Shown here: positions 1-5,987 of the stretch, one piece after another | Layout of the letters: every line of letters starts with the position of its first letter | Position numbering within the stretch: position 1 is the stretch's first letter | NCBI GenBank assembly: GCA_021840785.1 | Contig: JAKBXD010000119.1 | Span: 1-5,987, forward strand | Direction of reading: 5' to 3' | Length of the DNA: 5,987 nt | From: Pseudomonadota bacterium | GTDB taxonomy: Bacteria; Pseudomonadota; Gammaproteobacteria; Acidithiobacillales; Acidithiobacillaceae | Notes under the pieces: model-generated | The model's database searches: none | What the model was told of the DNA's origin: nothing | The model's input: only the letters and a program-made list of their open reading frames with translations | Translations under genes and position numbers: made by a program

Positions 1-1
1 A

Positions 2-1165
2 TTCGGTCTGCCTCCCAACAATCTGCCCGCGACGGATACGAGTCAGTTGTTAGCGCTGATTGTCGCGAAACAGGTCTTGGAGGATGCTCGGAAGGGTCAA
101 TTTCGTGAATTGGACCGGGACAAAATTAGCGTCATTTTGGGGGTCACGTCGGCGTCTGAATTGCTGAGTGAAATGGCCGGGCGATTGCAATCCCCGATCT
201 GGGAAAAGGCGCTTCGTGAATCGGGTGTGAGCCAGAGCCAGATTGAAGCGACACGACAACGGGTAAACGGCATGTACGTTCCCTGGCAGGAAAGTACGTT
301 TCCCGGGTTGTTGGGAAACGTGGTAGCCGGGCGGATTGCCAATCGGTTGAACCTGGGCGGTACGAATTGCGTCGTCGACGCAGCCTGTGCCAGTTCACTG
401 TCCGCTATCGCGATGAGTGTTCGGGAACTGCAGATTGGCAGTTCCGACTTGGCCATCACGGGTGGCGTGGACACCTTAAACGATATTTTGACCTACATGT
501 GTTTCAGCAAAACGCCGGCCTTGTCCCAGGCAGGAGACTGCCGACCTTTTTCCCGCAATGCGGACGGAACACTCCTCGGCGAAGGGATCGGTTTATTGGC
601 ATTGCGCCGCCTTTCAGATGCGGAGCGCGACGGGAACCGAATTTACGCGGTTCTCAAAGGCCTCGGAAGTTCCTCGGATGGATTTGCCAAGAGTGTGTAT
701 GCGCCGAACCCGGAGGGCCAGGCGAAGGCGCTCGCCCGTGCCTACGAGGAAGCCGGATACGATCCGAGGACGGTCGAATTGGTCGAAGCACACGGCACGG
801 GGACCAAGGCGGGAGATGCCGCCGAGATTCAAGGGTTGCGGAGTGTCTTCACTATGCAGCCCGATGAGTCTCCTTGGTGTGCCCTCGGTACCGTGAAGTC
901 CCAAGTGGGCCACACCAAGTCCGCCGCGGGCGCGGCCGGTCTGTTTAAGATCATCATGGCACTGCACCACAAAGTGCTGCCGCCAACCATCAAAGTGGAC
1001 ACGCCGAATCCCGCGCTAGACCTGGAGCACGGCCCGTTCTATTTGAACACGGCGGCGCGACCCTGGATTCGCAATCGGAAGCACCCGAGAAGGGCTTCAG
1101 TCAGCGCGTTCGGTTTTGGCGGCAGCAACTTCCATGTGACCGTCGAAGAATATCGTGGAAAGAAT
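2..1165 (+). other. Ketosynthase (KS) domain of the first synthase, N-terminus missing
   Basis: This domain performs the decarboxylative Claisen condensation that extends the chain. The nucleophile Cys codon is at 386-388, and the two His codons are at 791-793 and 911-913, giving a complete Cys-His-His set. The stretches DTLNDILTYMCFSKTPALS, DGTLLGEGIGLLALRRL and SSSDGFAKSVYAPNPEGQAKAL are, from family knowledge, typical of PUFA-synthase first KS domains rather than of modular polyketide synthases. The domain ends with FGFGGSNFHVTVEEY around 1108-1152. Confidence 0.93.
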
Positions 1166-3526
1166 CAGGCGTCGCGGTATTATACGCAGTCATCTCACTT
1201 GTTTGTTTGGTCGGCGGATTCGTCTGCGGACTTACGGGCTAACGTCGCGAACTGCCTTGCGCAACTGGGAGACCGCGAGTCCGATGTCGCGTTGATTGCT
1301 TGCGCCCGCCAGTTGCAGTCGAATTTCAATCACGCTTTATCCGCGAAATTGGCCGTAGTTGCTGAGTCTTATGGCGATTTGGAAGAGAAGCTCCAGACGG
1401 CGCTTGGTGCGCTGGACGAGTCCGTATCGTCCTGGTCGTCGCCCAAAGGAATTTACTATGGATGCGATCAGCATCCGGGCAAAATTGCTTTTCTTTTTCC
1501 GGGGCAAGGAAGCCAATTCGTGAACATGGGTCAAGAGGTTACGATGACGTTTGCTCAGGCGCAGGCGGTTTGGGATGGTCTGGGTTCCCGCGAATTCGAT
1601 GGGACTGACTTGCACCGTGTAGTCTATCCGGTTCCTGTATTCACTGATGATGAGCGGGACGCCCAGAACCGCCGGTTGGTGATGACCGAATGGGCGCAAC
1701 CGGCCATCGGTGTCACGTCTCTGGCCAATCTATCGTTGCTTCACAGTTTAGGTGTCCAGGCGGACTGCATGGCGGGTCACAGTTTGGGGGAACTGACGGC
1801 ACTCTCGGCCGCCGGCGCTTTCGATGGAGACACCCTGCTAACCCTGGCGCGTAAGCGCGGCGAATTGATGGCGGCCGGGTCGCACATCGCCGGAGCGATG
1901 ACAGCAGTGTTTGGCAACAAAGACACAGTGAAACAGTGGATAGGCGAGTTGGACCTGTCGCTGGTGGTGGCAAACCACAATAGTCCTCAGCAGCACGTCG
2001 TATCCGGTGTTGTGTCCGATTTGGAGCGGTTGGAGGAGAAGCTGCAAATTAACGGCATCCAGTTCCAGCGGCTCTGCGTGGCGACCGCGTTTCATTCGCC
2101 GCTGGTGGCGGCAGCAACTCCAGCTTTCCTGAACACGCTTGAGGATACCGAGATCACCGTGCCGAACATCCCGGTTTACGCGAACGTCACAGGGCAAGTA
2201 TATCCTGATTCGGTGCCTGACCTTCGCCAGTTGCTGGCGAACCAGATTCAAAGCCCTGTGTTGTTTGAACAAGTGATTCAGGCGATGGTCGAAGACGGGG
2301 TGCGCACCTTCATCGAAGTTGGACCCGGTGCAACGCTGACCGGACTCGTGAACCAATCGTATCGCGGAGAAGCCGTGACGACCGTGTGTCTTGATCGCAA
2401 GGGGCACAACGGTGTGACCACCCTATGGCATGCCTTGGCTCGATTGGTGGTCACGGGAGTGACACTGGATTTCGACAGACTGTGGGCGCATTATGAGCGC
2501 CCCGATCCACCCGCGAAGCCGAAACCGACGGCCGTCTATATTAATGGCACGAATTACGGGCGGCCTTACCCTTCCGTTACACCCGCTGGTGACAAGACTA
2601 CGGCAACGCGGCAGGAACAAGCGCCCAGGCAAGGATCCACCCGGATCACGAAGGGTTCGGCAGGAGCCACAGATTCGCACAGACAAATGGAGGGGAACAG
2701 ACAGATGAGTGATCGGCAGTCTCTGGCGATGTCGAGGAGAACGGGATCGACCCGTACAAACGCGCCTTCGGCCGGATCCTACGAGGTGCTGCACAGCCAG
2801 GTCACGCAGGCCCATTTAGCTTTCCAGCAAGCGTTGCTTGCTGGCCATACCGCTTATTTGCAGGCGGCGGAGAACACGTTTCTGACCATGCAAGGGATGG
2901 CTCCCAAGCCGTTGGCTGAGACGCCCATGCCCGCGTCAGCACCCGCCATTTGGAGCATCGAGCCCGGAGATGCGGCGGAGTCCGAGGGGGTGGTGGCGTG
3001 GAGTGATGACCCTTCCGATGGGGCTTTCGATGATCAGGCGTCGACTTGGCAGGAGGATGGGGACGATTGGTTCACGGACCAGAAAAGCCTATCCGGCCCC
3101 GTCTATGGGAATGCGAATCGGTTGGCGGGTGCTGGAACGAGCCGCGTTGAGCCATCGTCACGGCCGGATGCAGACGCGGTGCCGTTCAGGCCCGTCGAAT
3201 CGGAACCCGCGGCAACACGACAACCGTCTGGGACTGTAACCGCAACACCGGTGGCTCCGTCGACGGCGGGATCATGGGAGGACCTGTTGTTGCGCGTGGT
3301 GGCCGAGAAGACCGGCTATCCCGTCGAAATGCTTGAAATGGACATGGCTATGGAAGCGGATCTAGGGATTGATTCCATTAAACGGGTCGAAATTATGTCT
3401 GCCATGCAGGACCAGATTGCTGGTGATATGGAGGTACAGCCCCAGGAAATGGCACTCCTGCAAACCCTGGGAGAAGTGGTTGATTATCTGAAAGAGAGCG
3501 TAAAAAAAAAGCACGAAGTGACCTAA
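2..3526 (+). CDS. PfaA-like type I polyketide/fatty acid synthase, KS-AT-ACP (5' partial)
   Basis: This multidomain synthase makes acyl chains from malonyl units on its own ACP. The frame is open to the left edge, and codon 1 here is 2-4. The TTG at 47 lies inside conserved KS sequence (PPNNLPATDTSQLLALIVAKQ), so the true start is upstream, probably by several dozen residues. KS covers about residues 1-390, with Cys129 in DAACASSL, His264 in EAHGTGT and His304 in VGHTKSAAG. AT covers about 490-800, with FPGQGSQ, Ser594 in GHSLGE and His698 in TAFHSP; the phenylalanine before the His fits malonyl-CoA. A conserved post-AT motif, INGTNYGRPYP, follows, then about 230 residues of low-complexity linker. 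The single ACP is near 1090-1165, with Ser1125 in LGIDSIKRVEI, a signature of Pfa/enediyne-type ACPs. Family PfaA proteins usually carry tandem ACPs and a KR on the same chain; here the frame stops just after the ACP (VKKKHEVT). The KR follows in another frame. The class is certain; the product is unknown. Confidence 0.95.
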   Translation, partial: FGLPPNNLPATDTSQLLALIVAKQVLEDARKGQFRELDRDKISVILGVTSASELLSEMAGRLQSPIWEKALRESGVSQSQIEATRQRVNGMYVPWQESTFPGLLGNVVAGRIANRLNLGGTNCVVDAACASSLSAIAMSVRELQIGSSDLAITGGVDTLNDILTYMCFSKTPALSQAGDCRPFSRNADGTLLGEGIGLLALRRLSDAERDGNRIYAVLKGLGSSSDGFAKSVYAPNPEGQAKALARAYEEAGYDPRTVELVEAHGTGTKAGDAAEIQGLRSVFTMQPDESPWCALGTVKSQVGHTKSAAGAAGLFKIIMALHHKVLPPTIKVDTPNPALDLEHGPFYLNTAARPWIRNRKHPRRASVSAFGFGGSNFHVTVEEYRGKNQASRYYTQSSHLFVWSADSSADLRANVANCLAQLGDRESDVALIACARQLQSNFNHALSAKLAVVAESYGDLEEKLQTALGALDESVSSWSSPKGIYYGCDQHPGKIAFLFPGQGSQFVNMGQEVTMTFAQAQAVWDGLGSREFDGTDLHRVVYPVPVFTDDERDAQNRRLVMTEWAQPAIGVTSLANLSLLHSLGVQADCMAGHSLGELTALSAAGAFDGDTLLTLARKRGELMAAGSHIAGAMTAVFGNKDTVKQWIGELDLSLVVANHNSPQQHVVSGVVSDLERLEEKLQINGIQFQRLCVATAFHSPLVAAATPAFLNTLEDTEITVPNIPVYANVTGQVYPDSVPDLRQLLANQIQSPVLFEQVIQAMVEDGVRTFIEVGPGATLTGLVNQSYRGEAVTTVCLDRKGHNGVTTLWHALARLVVTGVTLDFDRLWAHYERPDPPAKPKPTAVYINGTNYGRPYPSVTPAGDKTTATRQEQAPRQGSTRITKGSAGATDSHRQMEGNRQMSDRQSLAMSRRTGSTRTNAPSAGSYEVLHSQVTQAHLAFQQALLAGHTAYLQAAENTFLTMQGMAPKPLAETPMPASAPAIWSIEPGDAAESEGVVAWSDDPSDGAFDDQASTWQEDGDDWFTDQKSLSGPVYGNANRLAGAGTSRVEPSSRPDADAVPFRPVESEPAATRQPSGTVTATPVAPSTAGSWEDLLLRVVAEKTGYPVEMLEMDMAMEADLGIDSIKRVEIMSAMQDQIAGDMEVQPQEMALLQTLGEVVDYLKESVKKKHEVT
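1475..2480 (+). other. Malonyl-type acyltransferase (AT) domain
   Basis: The domain moves a malonyl group from CoA to the ACP. FPGQGSQ supplies the oxyanion glutamine, the catalytic Ser codon is at 1781-1783 (GHSLGE), and the catalytic His codon is at 2093-2095. AFHSP in place of the YASH-type motif of methylmalonyl-specific enzymes suggests malonyl-CoA; that specificity is an inference from known AT motifs. GPGATLTGLVN near 2321-2354 closes the domain. The conserved INGTNYGRPYP element follows at roughly 2543-2575. Confidence 0.92.
2689..2707 (+). promoter_or_regulatory. Possible internal ribosome binding site and in-frame ATG
   Basis: GGAGGGG at 2689-2695 stands nine bases before ATG 2705-2707, which is in frame with the synthase and lies in the disordered linker between AT and ACP. 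Use of this start would give a 273-residue protein consisting of the helical segment, linker and ACP. Sequence and spacing are textbook quality, but activity is unproven and G-rich codons can produce such a motif by chance. Confidence 0.35.
2780..2890 (+). other. Predicted helical segment in the AT-ACP linker
   Basis: Within an otherwise Pro/Ser/Gly/Asp-rich linker, about 37 residues (YEVLHSQVTQAHLAFQQALL and on through AYLQAAENTFLTM) are rich in Ala, Leu and Gln with few helix breakers. Many Pfa/Hgl-like synthases carry a comparable amphipathic helix of the type FxxTQxxxMxxYL between AT and ACP. Its role is not established; docking or dimer contacts are possible. Confidence 0.55.
3270..3500 (+). 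other. Acyl carrier protein (ACP) domain, single copy
   Basis: This is the carrier for the growing chain. The phosphopantetheine attachment Ser codon is at 3374-3376 in LGIDSIKRVEI. The preceding VVAEKTGYPVEMLEMDMAME and the following helix ending in LGEVVDYLKES match the complete four-helix ACP of Pfa-type synthases. Only one copy is present, whereas marine PUFA synthases usually have several in tandem. A phosphopantetheinyl transferase must activate it; none is in the window. Confidence 0.93.
3502..3511 (+). promoter_or_regulatory. Candidate -1 frameshift (slippery) site, A9 run with A AAA AAG
   Basis: Nine A residues occupy 3502-3510, followed by G. In the ACP reading frame the codons are GTA AAA AAA AAG, so 3505-3511 is a correctly phased A AAA AAG heptamer, the slippery sequence of E. 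coli dnaX. A -1 shift continues at 3511 in the frame of the downstream KR. That frame has no stop between 3484 and its end at 5053. The result would be a KS-AT-ACP-KR chain of about 1684 residues plus the missing N-terminus. A weak purine-rich GAGAG sits upstream at 3494-3498. A homopolymer miscount in the sequence would give the same picture. Confidence 0.5.
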
Positions 3527-3562
3527 GACCATTGGCCCCTCCGCTTCATCGGTACGTCGTGC
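3511..3562 (+). promoter_or_regulatory. Imperfect stem-loop at the gene 1/gene 2 junction
   Basis: GCACGA (3511-3516) pairs with TCGTGC (3557-3562). The pairing continues after one A·G mismatch with GT/AC (3518-3519 with 3554-3555). After a bulged G at 3520 it continues with ACC/GGT (3521-3523 with 3551-3553). That makes 11 Watson-Crick pairs around a 27-base loop holding the stop codon of gene 1 and the TTG of gene 2. It might stimulate frameshifting or affect re-initiation. It starts directly at the slippery heptamer, closer than the usual 5-9 base spacer, so function is uncertain. Confidence 0.35.
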
Positions 3563-5055
3563 AATGTTCCCCGTCCGAGGCTACGGGACCATCTATCTTG
3601 GAGACGGTTGATCCCCAGATCCCTATCGTGATTGCGACTCATGACGATGGCGTGGGCGCGGGCCTGGCGGAAATGCTGCGCGACGTGGGATTTTCCGCCA
3701 GGGTTGTCCATGCCGAAGACAAGGTTGACGATCCGGCTCGTGGGGTATGTTCGGGACTGATTTATCTCGGCGGGATGCGTCCCGTATCGAGTATCGATGA
3801 TGCGATGGCTCTCAACCGTGAGGCGTTCGCGTGGGTGAAGGCAGTCGGACCGGAATTATCGCAAAACGGTGGCATCCTGGTGACCGTTCAGGACACAGGT
3901 GGTCAGTTTGGACTCTCGGGTGGTGATGCGATACGAGCATGGAGCGGTGGGCTGCCGGGATTGGTCAAGACTGCGGGGCTTGAGTGGCCGACCGTGGCGG
4001 TAAAGGCTATCGACATCATGGGTGATGGTGAGGAGCCACGTTCGATCGCAAGTCTTATTTTCGGCGAACTATGGAACGGAGGGCCTGACGTGGAAGTGGG
4101 CTTTGCTAAGGACCGAATCCGACGCACGGTGACGGGGAAACTCGCTTCCCAAAAGACGGATCGAGTCAATGATCTGTCGGAAGGGGCGGTCATTGTCGTA
4201 TCGGGAGGAGCGGGTGGTGTGACGGCCGAGGTGGTGCGAGCCCTTGCCTGCTACGCCAAGCCGCGGCTCGTGCTGCTGGGCCGGACCCCCCTTAGAGAAG
4301 TGCCCGAGGCGTGCCAAGGTCTCCGGACGGATGCGGACCTCAAGCGCGCACTGCTCCGGGAGTTGAAGCAGCAGGGGGAGAATCCCTCGCCGAGGCATCT
4401 CACGGCAATGGCCCGTTCGATCCAGAGGACGCGCGAGATCACGGGCCTGTTGGCCGAACTCAAAGATGTTGGGGTGCAAGCGCGTTACATCTCGGTCGAT
4501 GTGCGGGATGAAGGGGCGTTGGCTGAAGTTCTGAACGAGGTGGGGAACGAGTGGGGACCCATTGAAGGCGTCGTGCACGGAGCGGGCGTCCTAGCCGACC
4601 GAGCCATTGTTGAGAAAACCATGGATCAGTTCGACCGGGTGTTTGGGACCAAAGTGCTGGGGCTAAGGGCTCTTCTGGCGGCCACCAAGGATCATCCGTT
4701 GCGCTTTCTGTGCCTCTTCTCCTCCATCGCAGCCAGGAGCGGGAATGTCGGTCAGTGTGACTATGCCATGGCGAATGAGGTGCTAAACAAAGTGGCTTGG
4801 AGTGAGAAATTGCGCAGGGGAACCGGTTGCAACGTGAAGGCGATTGGGTGGGGACCTTGGGATGGCGGCATGGTGACGCCCGATTTAAAAGCCTATTTTG
4901 AGGCGCGGGGCGTGCCGCTTCTGTCTGTCGAAGAGGGCCGGACGTTTTTCCTTGACGAGGTTTTTGGCGTCCGGGAGGGCGTCGAGATTGTCGCTACGGC
5001 CACGGATTTAACCCCTTTTCATTCCCTGGATTCGTCTCAGGTCAGGAGTGTGTAG
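3532..5055 (+). CDS. Ketoreductase (KR) of the synthase, SDR family; possibly the C-terminal part of the upstream protein
   Basis: The protein reduces the ACP-bound beta-ketoacyl group to the beta-hydroxyacyl form with NADPH. Counting TTG 3532 as residue 1, residues about 25-200 form the degenerate, structural SDR half found in polyketide synthase KRs. The catalytic half follows, with the nucleotide-binding SGGAGGV at 224-230, HGAGVLAD, Lys374, Ser398 and Tyr411 (13 apart, in FSSIAARSGNVGQCDYAMAN) and Asn415, so the active site is complete. The ending IGWGPWDGGMVTP is typical of PfaA-type KRs. The TTG is five bases after the upstream stop and has no clear ribosome binding site; GTG 3559 and TTG 3598 are no better. 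The N-terminal PPLHRYVVQCSPSEATG looks like an inter-domain linker, and the frame is open back to 3484. It is therefore either translated by coupling or reached by a -1 shift. Family assignment is certain; the start is not. Confidence 0.9.
   Translation: MAPPLHRYVVQCSPSEATGPSILETVDPQIPIVIATHDDGVGAGLAEMLRDVGFSARVVHAEDKVDDPARGVCSGLIYLGGMRPVSSIDDAMALNREAFAWVKAVGPELSQNGGILVTVQDTGGQFGLSGGDAIRAWSGGLPGLVKTAGLEWPTVAVKAIDIMGDGEEPRSIASLIFGELWNGGPDVEVGFAKDRIRRTVTGKLASQKTDRVNDLSEGAVIVVSGGAGGVTAEVVRALACYAKPRLVLLGRTPLREVPEACQGLRTDADLKRALLRELKQQGENPSPRHLTAMARSIQRTREITGLLAELKDVGVQARYISVDVRDEGALAEVLNEVGNEWGPIEGVVHGAGVLADRAIVEKTMDQFDRVFGTKVLGLRALLAATKDHPLRFLCLFSSIAARSGNVGQCDYAMANEVLNKVAWSEKLRRGTGCNVKAIGWGPWDGGMVTPDLKAYFEARGVPLLSVEEGRTFFLDEVFGVREGVEIVATATDLTPFHSLDSSQVRSV
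5044..5048 (+). promoter_or_regulatory. Ribosome binding site of the second KS gene
   Basis: AGGAG lies inside the last codons of the KR gene, 11 bases before ATG 5060. The spacing is slightly long but acceptable. It supports the ATG as the start, in contrast with the KR gene, which has no such signal. The stop of KR (5053-5055) falls between the site and the start, as expected for translationally coupled operon genes. Confidence 0.65.
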
Positions 5056-5059
5056 AGAC

Positions 5060-5987
5060 ATGAACTTCCCCCGTATCGCCATCATCGGCCAAGGCTTGGT
5101 TCTGCCCGGTGCTTTTACTGTCGGGGAACTATGGGATCATCTCAGGGCCCAGCGGGATGTGCTGTCGGAAGCCTCGGAGAAAGATTGGCGCTTGTCGGCG
5201 AAGGCTATCCGTCAGTGGTCGGGCGTTGACGGCTGGTCCACGCGAGGCGGGTATGTCCGTGGTTTCGATGACGTGTTTCGGGCGGATGGATTTTTGGTGC
5301 CAGCGGACGAGATCCTGCGCTTTGACAGGCTCGTGCAATGGCTGTTGTACTCGGCCCGATCCGCCCTCGAAGAGGCGGGGATGGATCCACGGGTGAAGTC
5401 CGACCGGGCCGGCGTAATCGTCGGCAATCTGTCGCTGCCCTCTCGCCGTTTCGCGCGTTTTGCCGAGGCGGTATGGCTCGACTCATTGGAGCGGCAACTG
5501 GGTGTGACGGGGCTAAGGGAGGCCGCTGTCGGCCCATCGCCCGACCCGCGCAATCGTTTCATGTCTGGTTTGCCCGCGAAGGTTGTCGCCGACGCGCTTG
5601 GCCTGGGCGCGGGCGCGCTGGCACTGGATGCGGCGTGTGCGTCGTCTCTTTATGCCATCAAGCTGGCATGCGACTGGCTGCATCTAGGTCGCGCGGACGT
5701 CATGTTGGCCGGCGGCGTCAATGCTGCTGACCCGCTACTATTGCACAGTGGATTTCGCGCGCTCACAGCGAGCAGCCCGAGTGGTCAAAGTCGGCCATTT
5801 CACAGGCGTGCGGACGGCCTCGTGGTGTCCGAAGGGGCCGGCATGGTCGTGCTCAAACGCCTGGATGACGCGGTGCGTGCCGGCGATCCCATTCTTGGGG
5901 TGATTCGCGGCGTGGGGTTATCGAACGATGCGGGGAAGCGGAGTTTTCTAGTGCCCTCGTCGGATGGCCAGGTAGCCGCCATGCAGA
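5060..5987 (+). CDS. Second ketosynthase protein, PfaC/Hgl-like (3' partial)
   Basis: Only the first 309 codons are present. The protein opens directly with a KS fold, NFPRIAIIGQGLVLPGAFTV, and needs no upstream extension. The active-site Cys193 lies in LDAACASSLYAIKLA. GGYVRGFDDVF, FLVPADEILRFDRLVQWLLYSARSALEEAG, SPSGQSRPF and RADGLVVSEGAGMVVLKRL are, from family knowledge, features of the second KS in Pfa/Hgl-type secondary lipid clusters. The two catalytic His residues and any following chain-length factor, AT or dehydratase domains lie beyond the edge, so activity and full domain order cannot be judged. Four bases separate it from the KR gene, so it belongs to the same operon and probably supplies a second condensing unit. 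Confidence 0.92.
   Translation, partial: MNFPRIAIIGQGLVLPGAFTVGELWDHLRAQRDVLSEASEKDWRLSAKAIRQWSGVDGWSTRGGYVRGFDDVFRADGFLVPADEILRFDRLVQWLLYSARSALEEAGMDPRVKSDRAGVIVGNLSLPSRRFARFAEAVWLDSLERQLGVTGLREAAVGPSPDPRNRFMSGLPAKVVADALGLGAGALALDAACASSLYAIKLACDWLHLGRADVMLAGGVNAADPLLLHSGFRALTASSPSGQSRPFHRRADGLVVSEGAGMVVLKRLDDAVRAGDPILGVIRGVGLSNDAGKRSFLVPSSDGQVAAMQ

Noticed and set aside
47..49. TTG at 47 as the start codon of the first synthase
   Set aside because: The frame is open to the left edge, and residues before it (FGLPPNNLPATDTSQ) fit the conserved KS sequence, so the gene simply begins outside the window.
1838..2407. 189-codon open frame on the - strand inside the AT domain
   Set aside because: It lies antisense to well-conserved AT coding sequence and has no recognisable motifs. 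It is best explained as a by-product of codon bias.
2493..2708. 71-codon + strand open frame over the post-AT linker
   Set aside because: It is out of phase with the synthase and basic/low complexity. Its position under a variable linker explains the absence of stops.
3511..3562. Stem-loop read as a Rho-independent terminator between genes 1 and 2
   Set aside because: No T-run follows the stem, the loop is long, and the neighbouring genes are clearly one operon. The A-run precedes it on the + strand, and a - strand transcript ending there would have no visible gene to terminate.
4069..4578. 169-codon open frame on the - strand inside the KR gene
   Set aside because: It overlaps the conserved KR nucleotide-binding region in antisense, and its His/Arg-rich translation resembles no protein family I recognise.
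5109..5730. Overlapping + strand open frames in other phases across the second KS
   Set aside because: The 5060 frame encodes an unmistakable KS with a ribosome binding site. The other frames give Arg/Cys-rich, low-complexity translations.

Overview
The window lies inside an operon for an iterative type I fatty acid/polyketide synthase of the "secondary lipid" class, the family that includes the polyunsaturated fatty acid (Pfa) synthases and the heterocyst-glycolipid (Hgl) synthases. Three genes run on the + strand with almost no space between them. The outer two are cut by the window edges. By eye the base composition is moderately GC-rich (high 50s percent), which suggests a bacterium. I cannot place it taxonomically from these genes, because such clusters are scattered over many phyla. 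No RNA gene, mobile element, CRISPR array or transcription terminator is visible.

Layout. Positions 2-3526 encode a PfaA-like protein lacking its first residues: ketosynthase (KS), malonyl-type acyltransferase (AT), a long low-complexity linker with one helical segment, and a single acyl carrier protein (ACP) domain. Positions 3532-5055 encode a ketoreductase (KR) with its non-catalytic N-terminal half and a complete Lys-Ser-Tyr-Asn set. From 5060 to the right edge is the start of a second KS protein, PfaC-like in position and motifs, with its active-site Cys. Together they would load malonyl units on the ACP, condense them and reduce the beta-keto group. Dehydratase, enoyl reductase, chain-length factor and phosphopantetheinyl transferase are not in view and would be expected nearby.

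The most interesting point is the junction of the first two genes. In PfaA-type enzymes ACP and KR are normally parts of one polypeptide. Here the ACP gene ends 15 bases after a run of nine A residues. That run contains, in the correct phase, the heptamer A AAA AAG, the same slippery sequence used in E. coli dnaX. A -1 shift there enters exactly the KR reading frame, which is open upstream of its only weak start (TTG, no clear ribosome binding site). An imperfect 11-bp stem-loop begins right at the heptamer. The window may therefore encode both a short KS-AT-ACP and a long KS-AT-ACP-KR protein by ribosomal or transcriptional slippage. The plain alternative is a one-base homopolymer error or mutation.

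A second oddity is a strong Shine-Dalgarno sequence plus in-frame ATG inside the AT-ACP linker. It could start a free 273-residue ACP protein or mark an old gene fusion.
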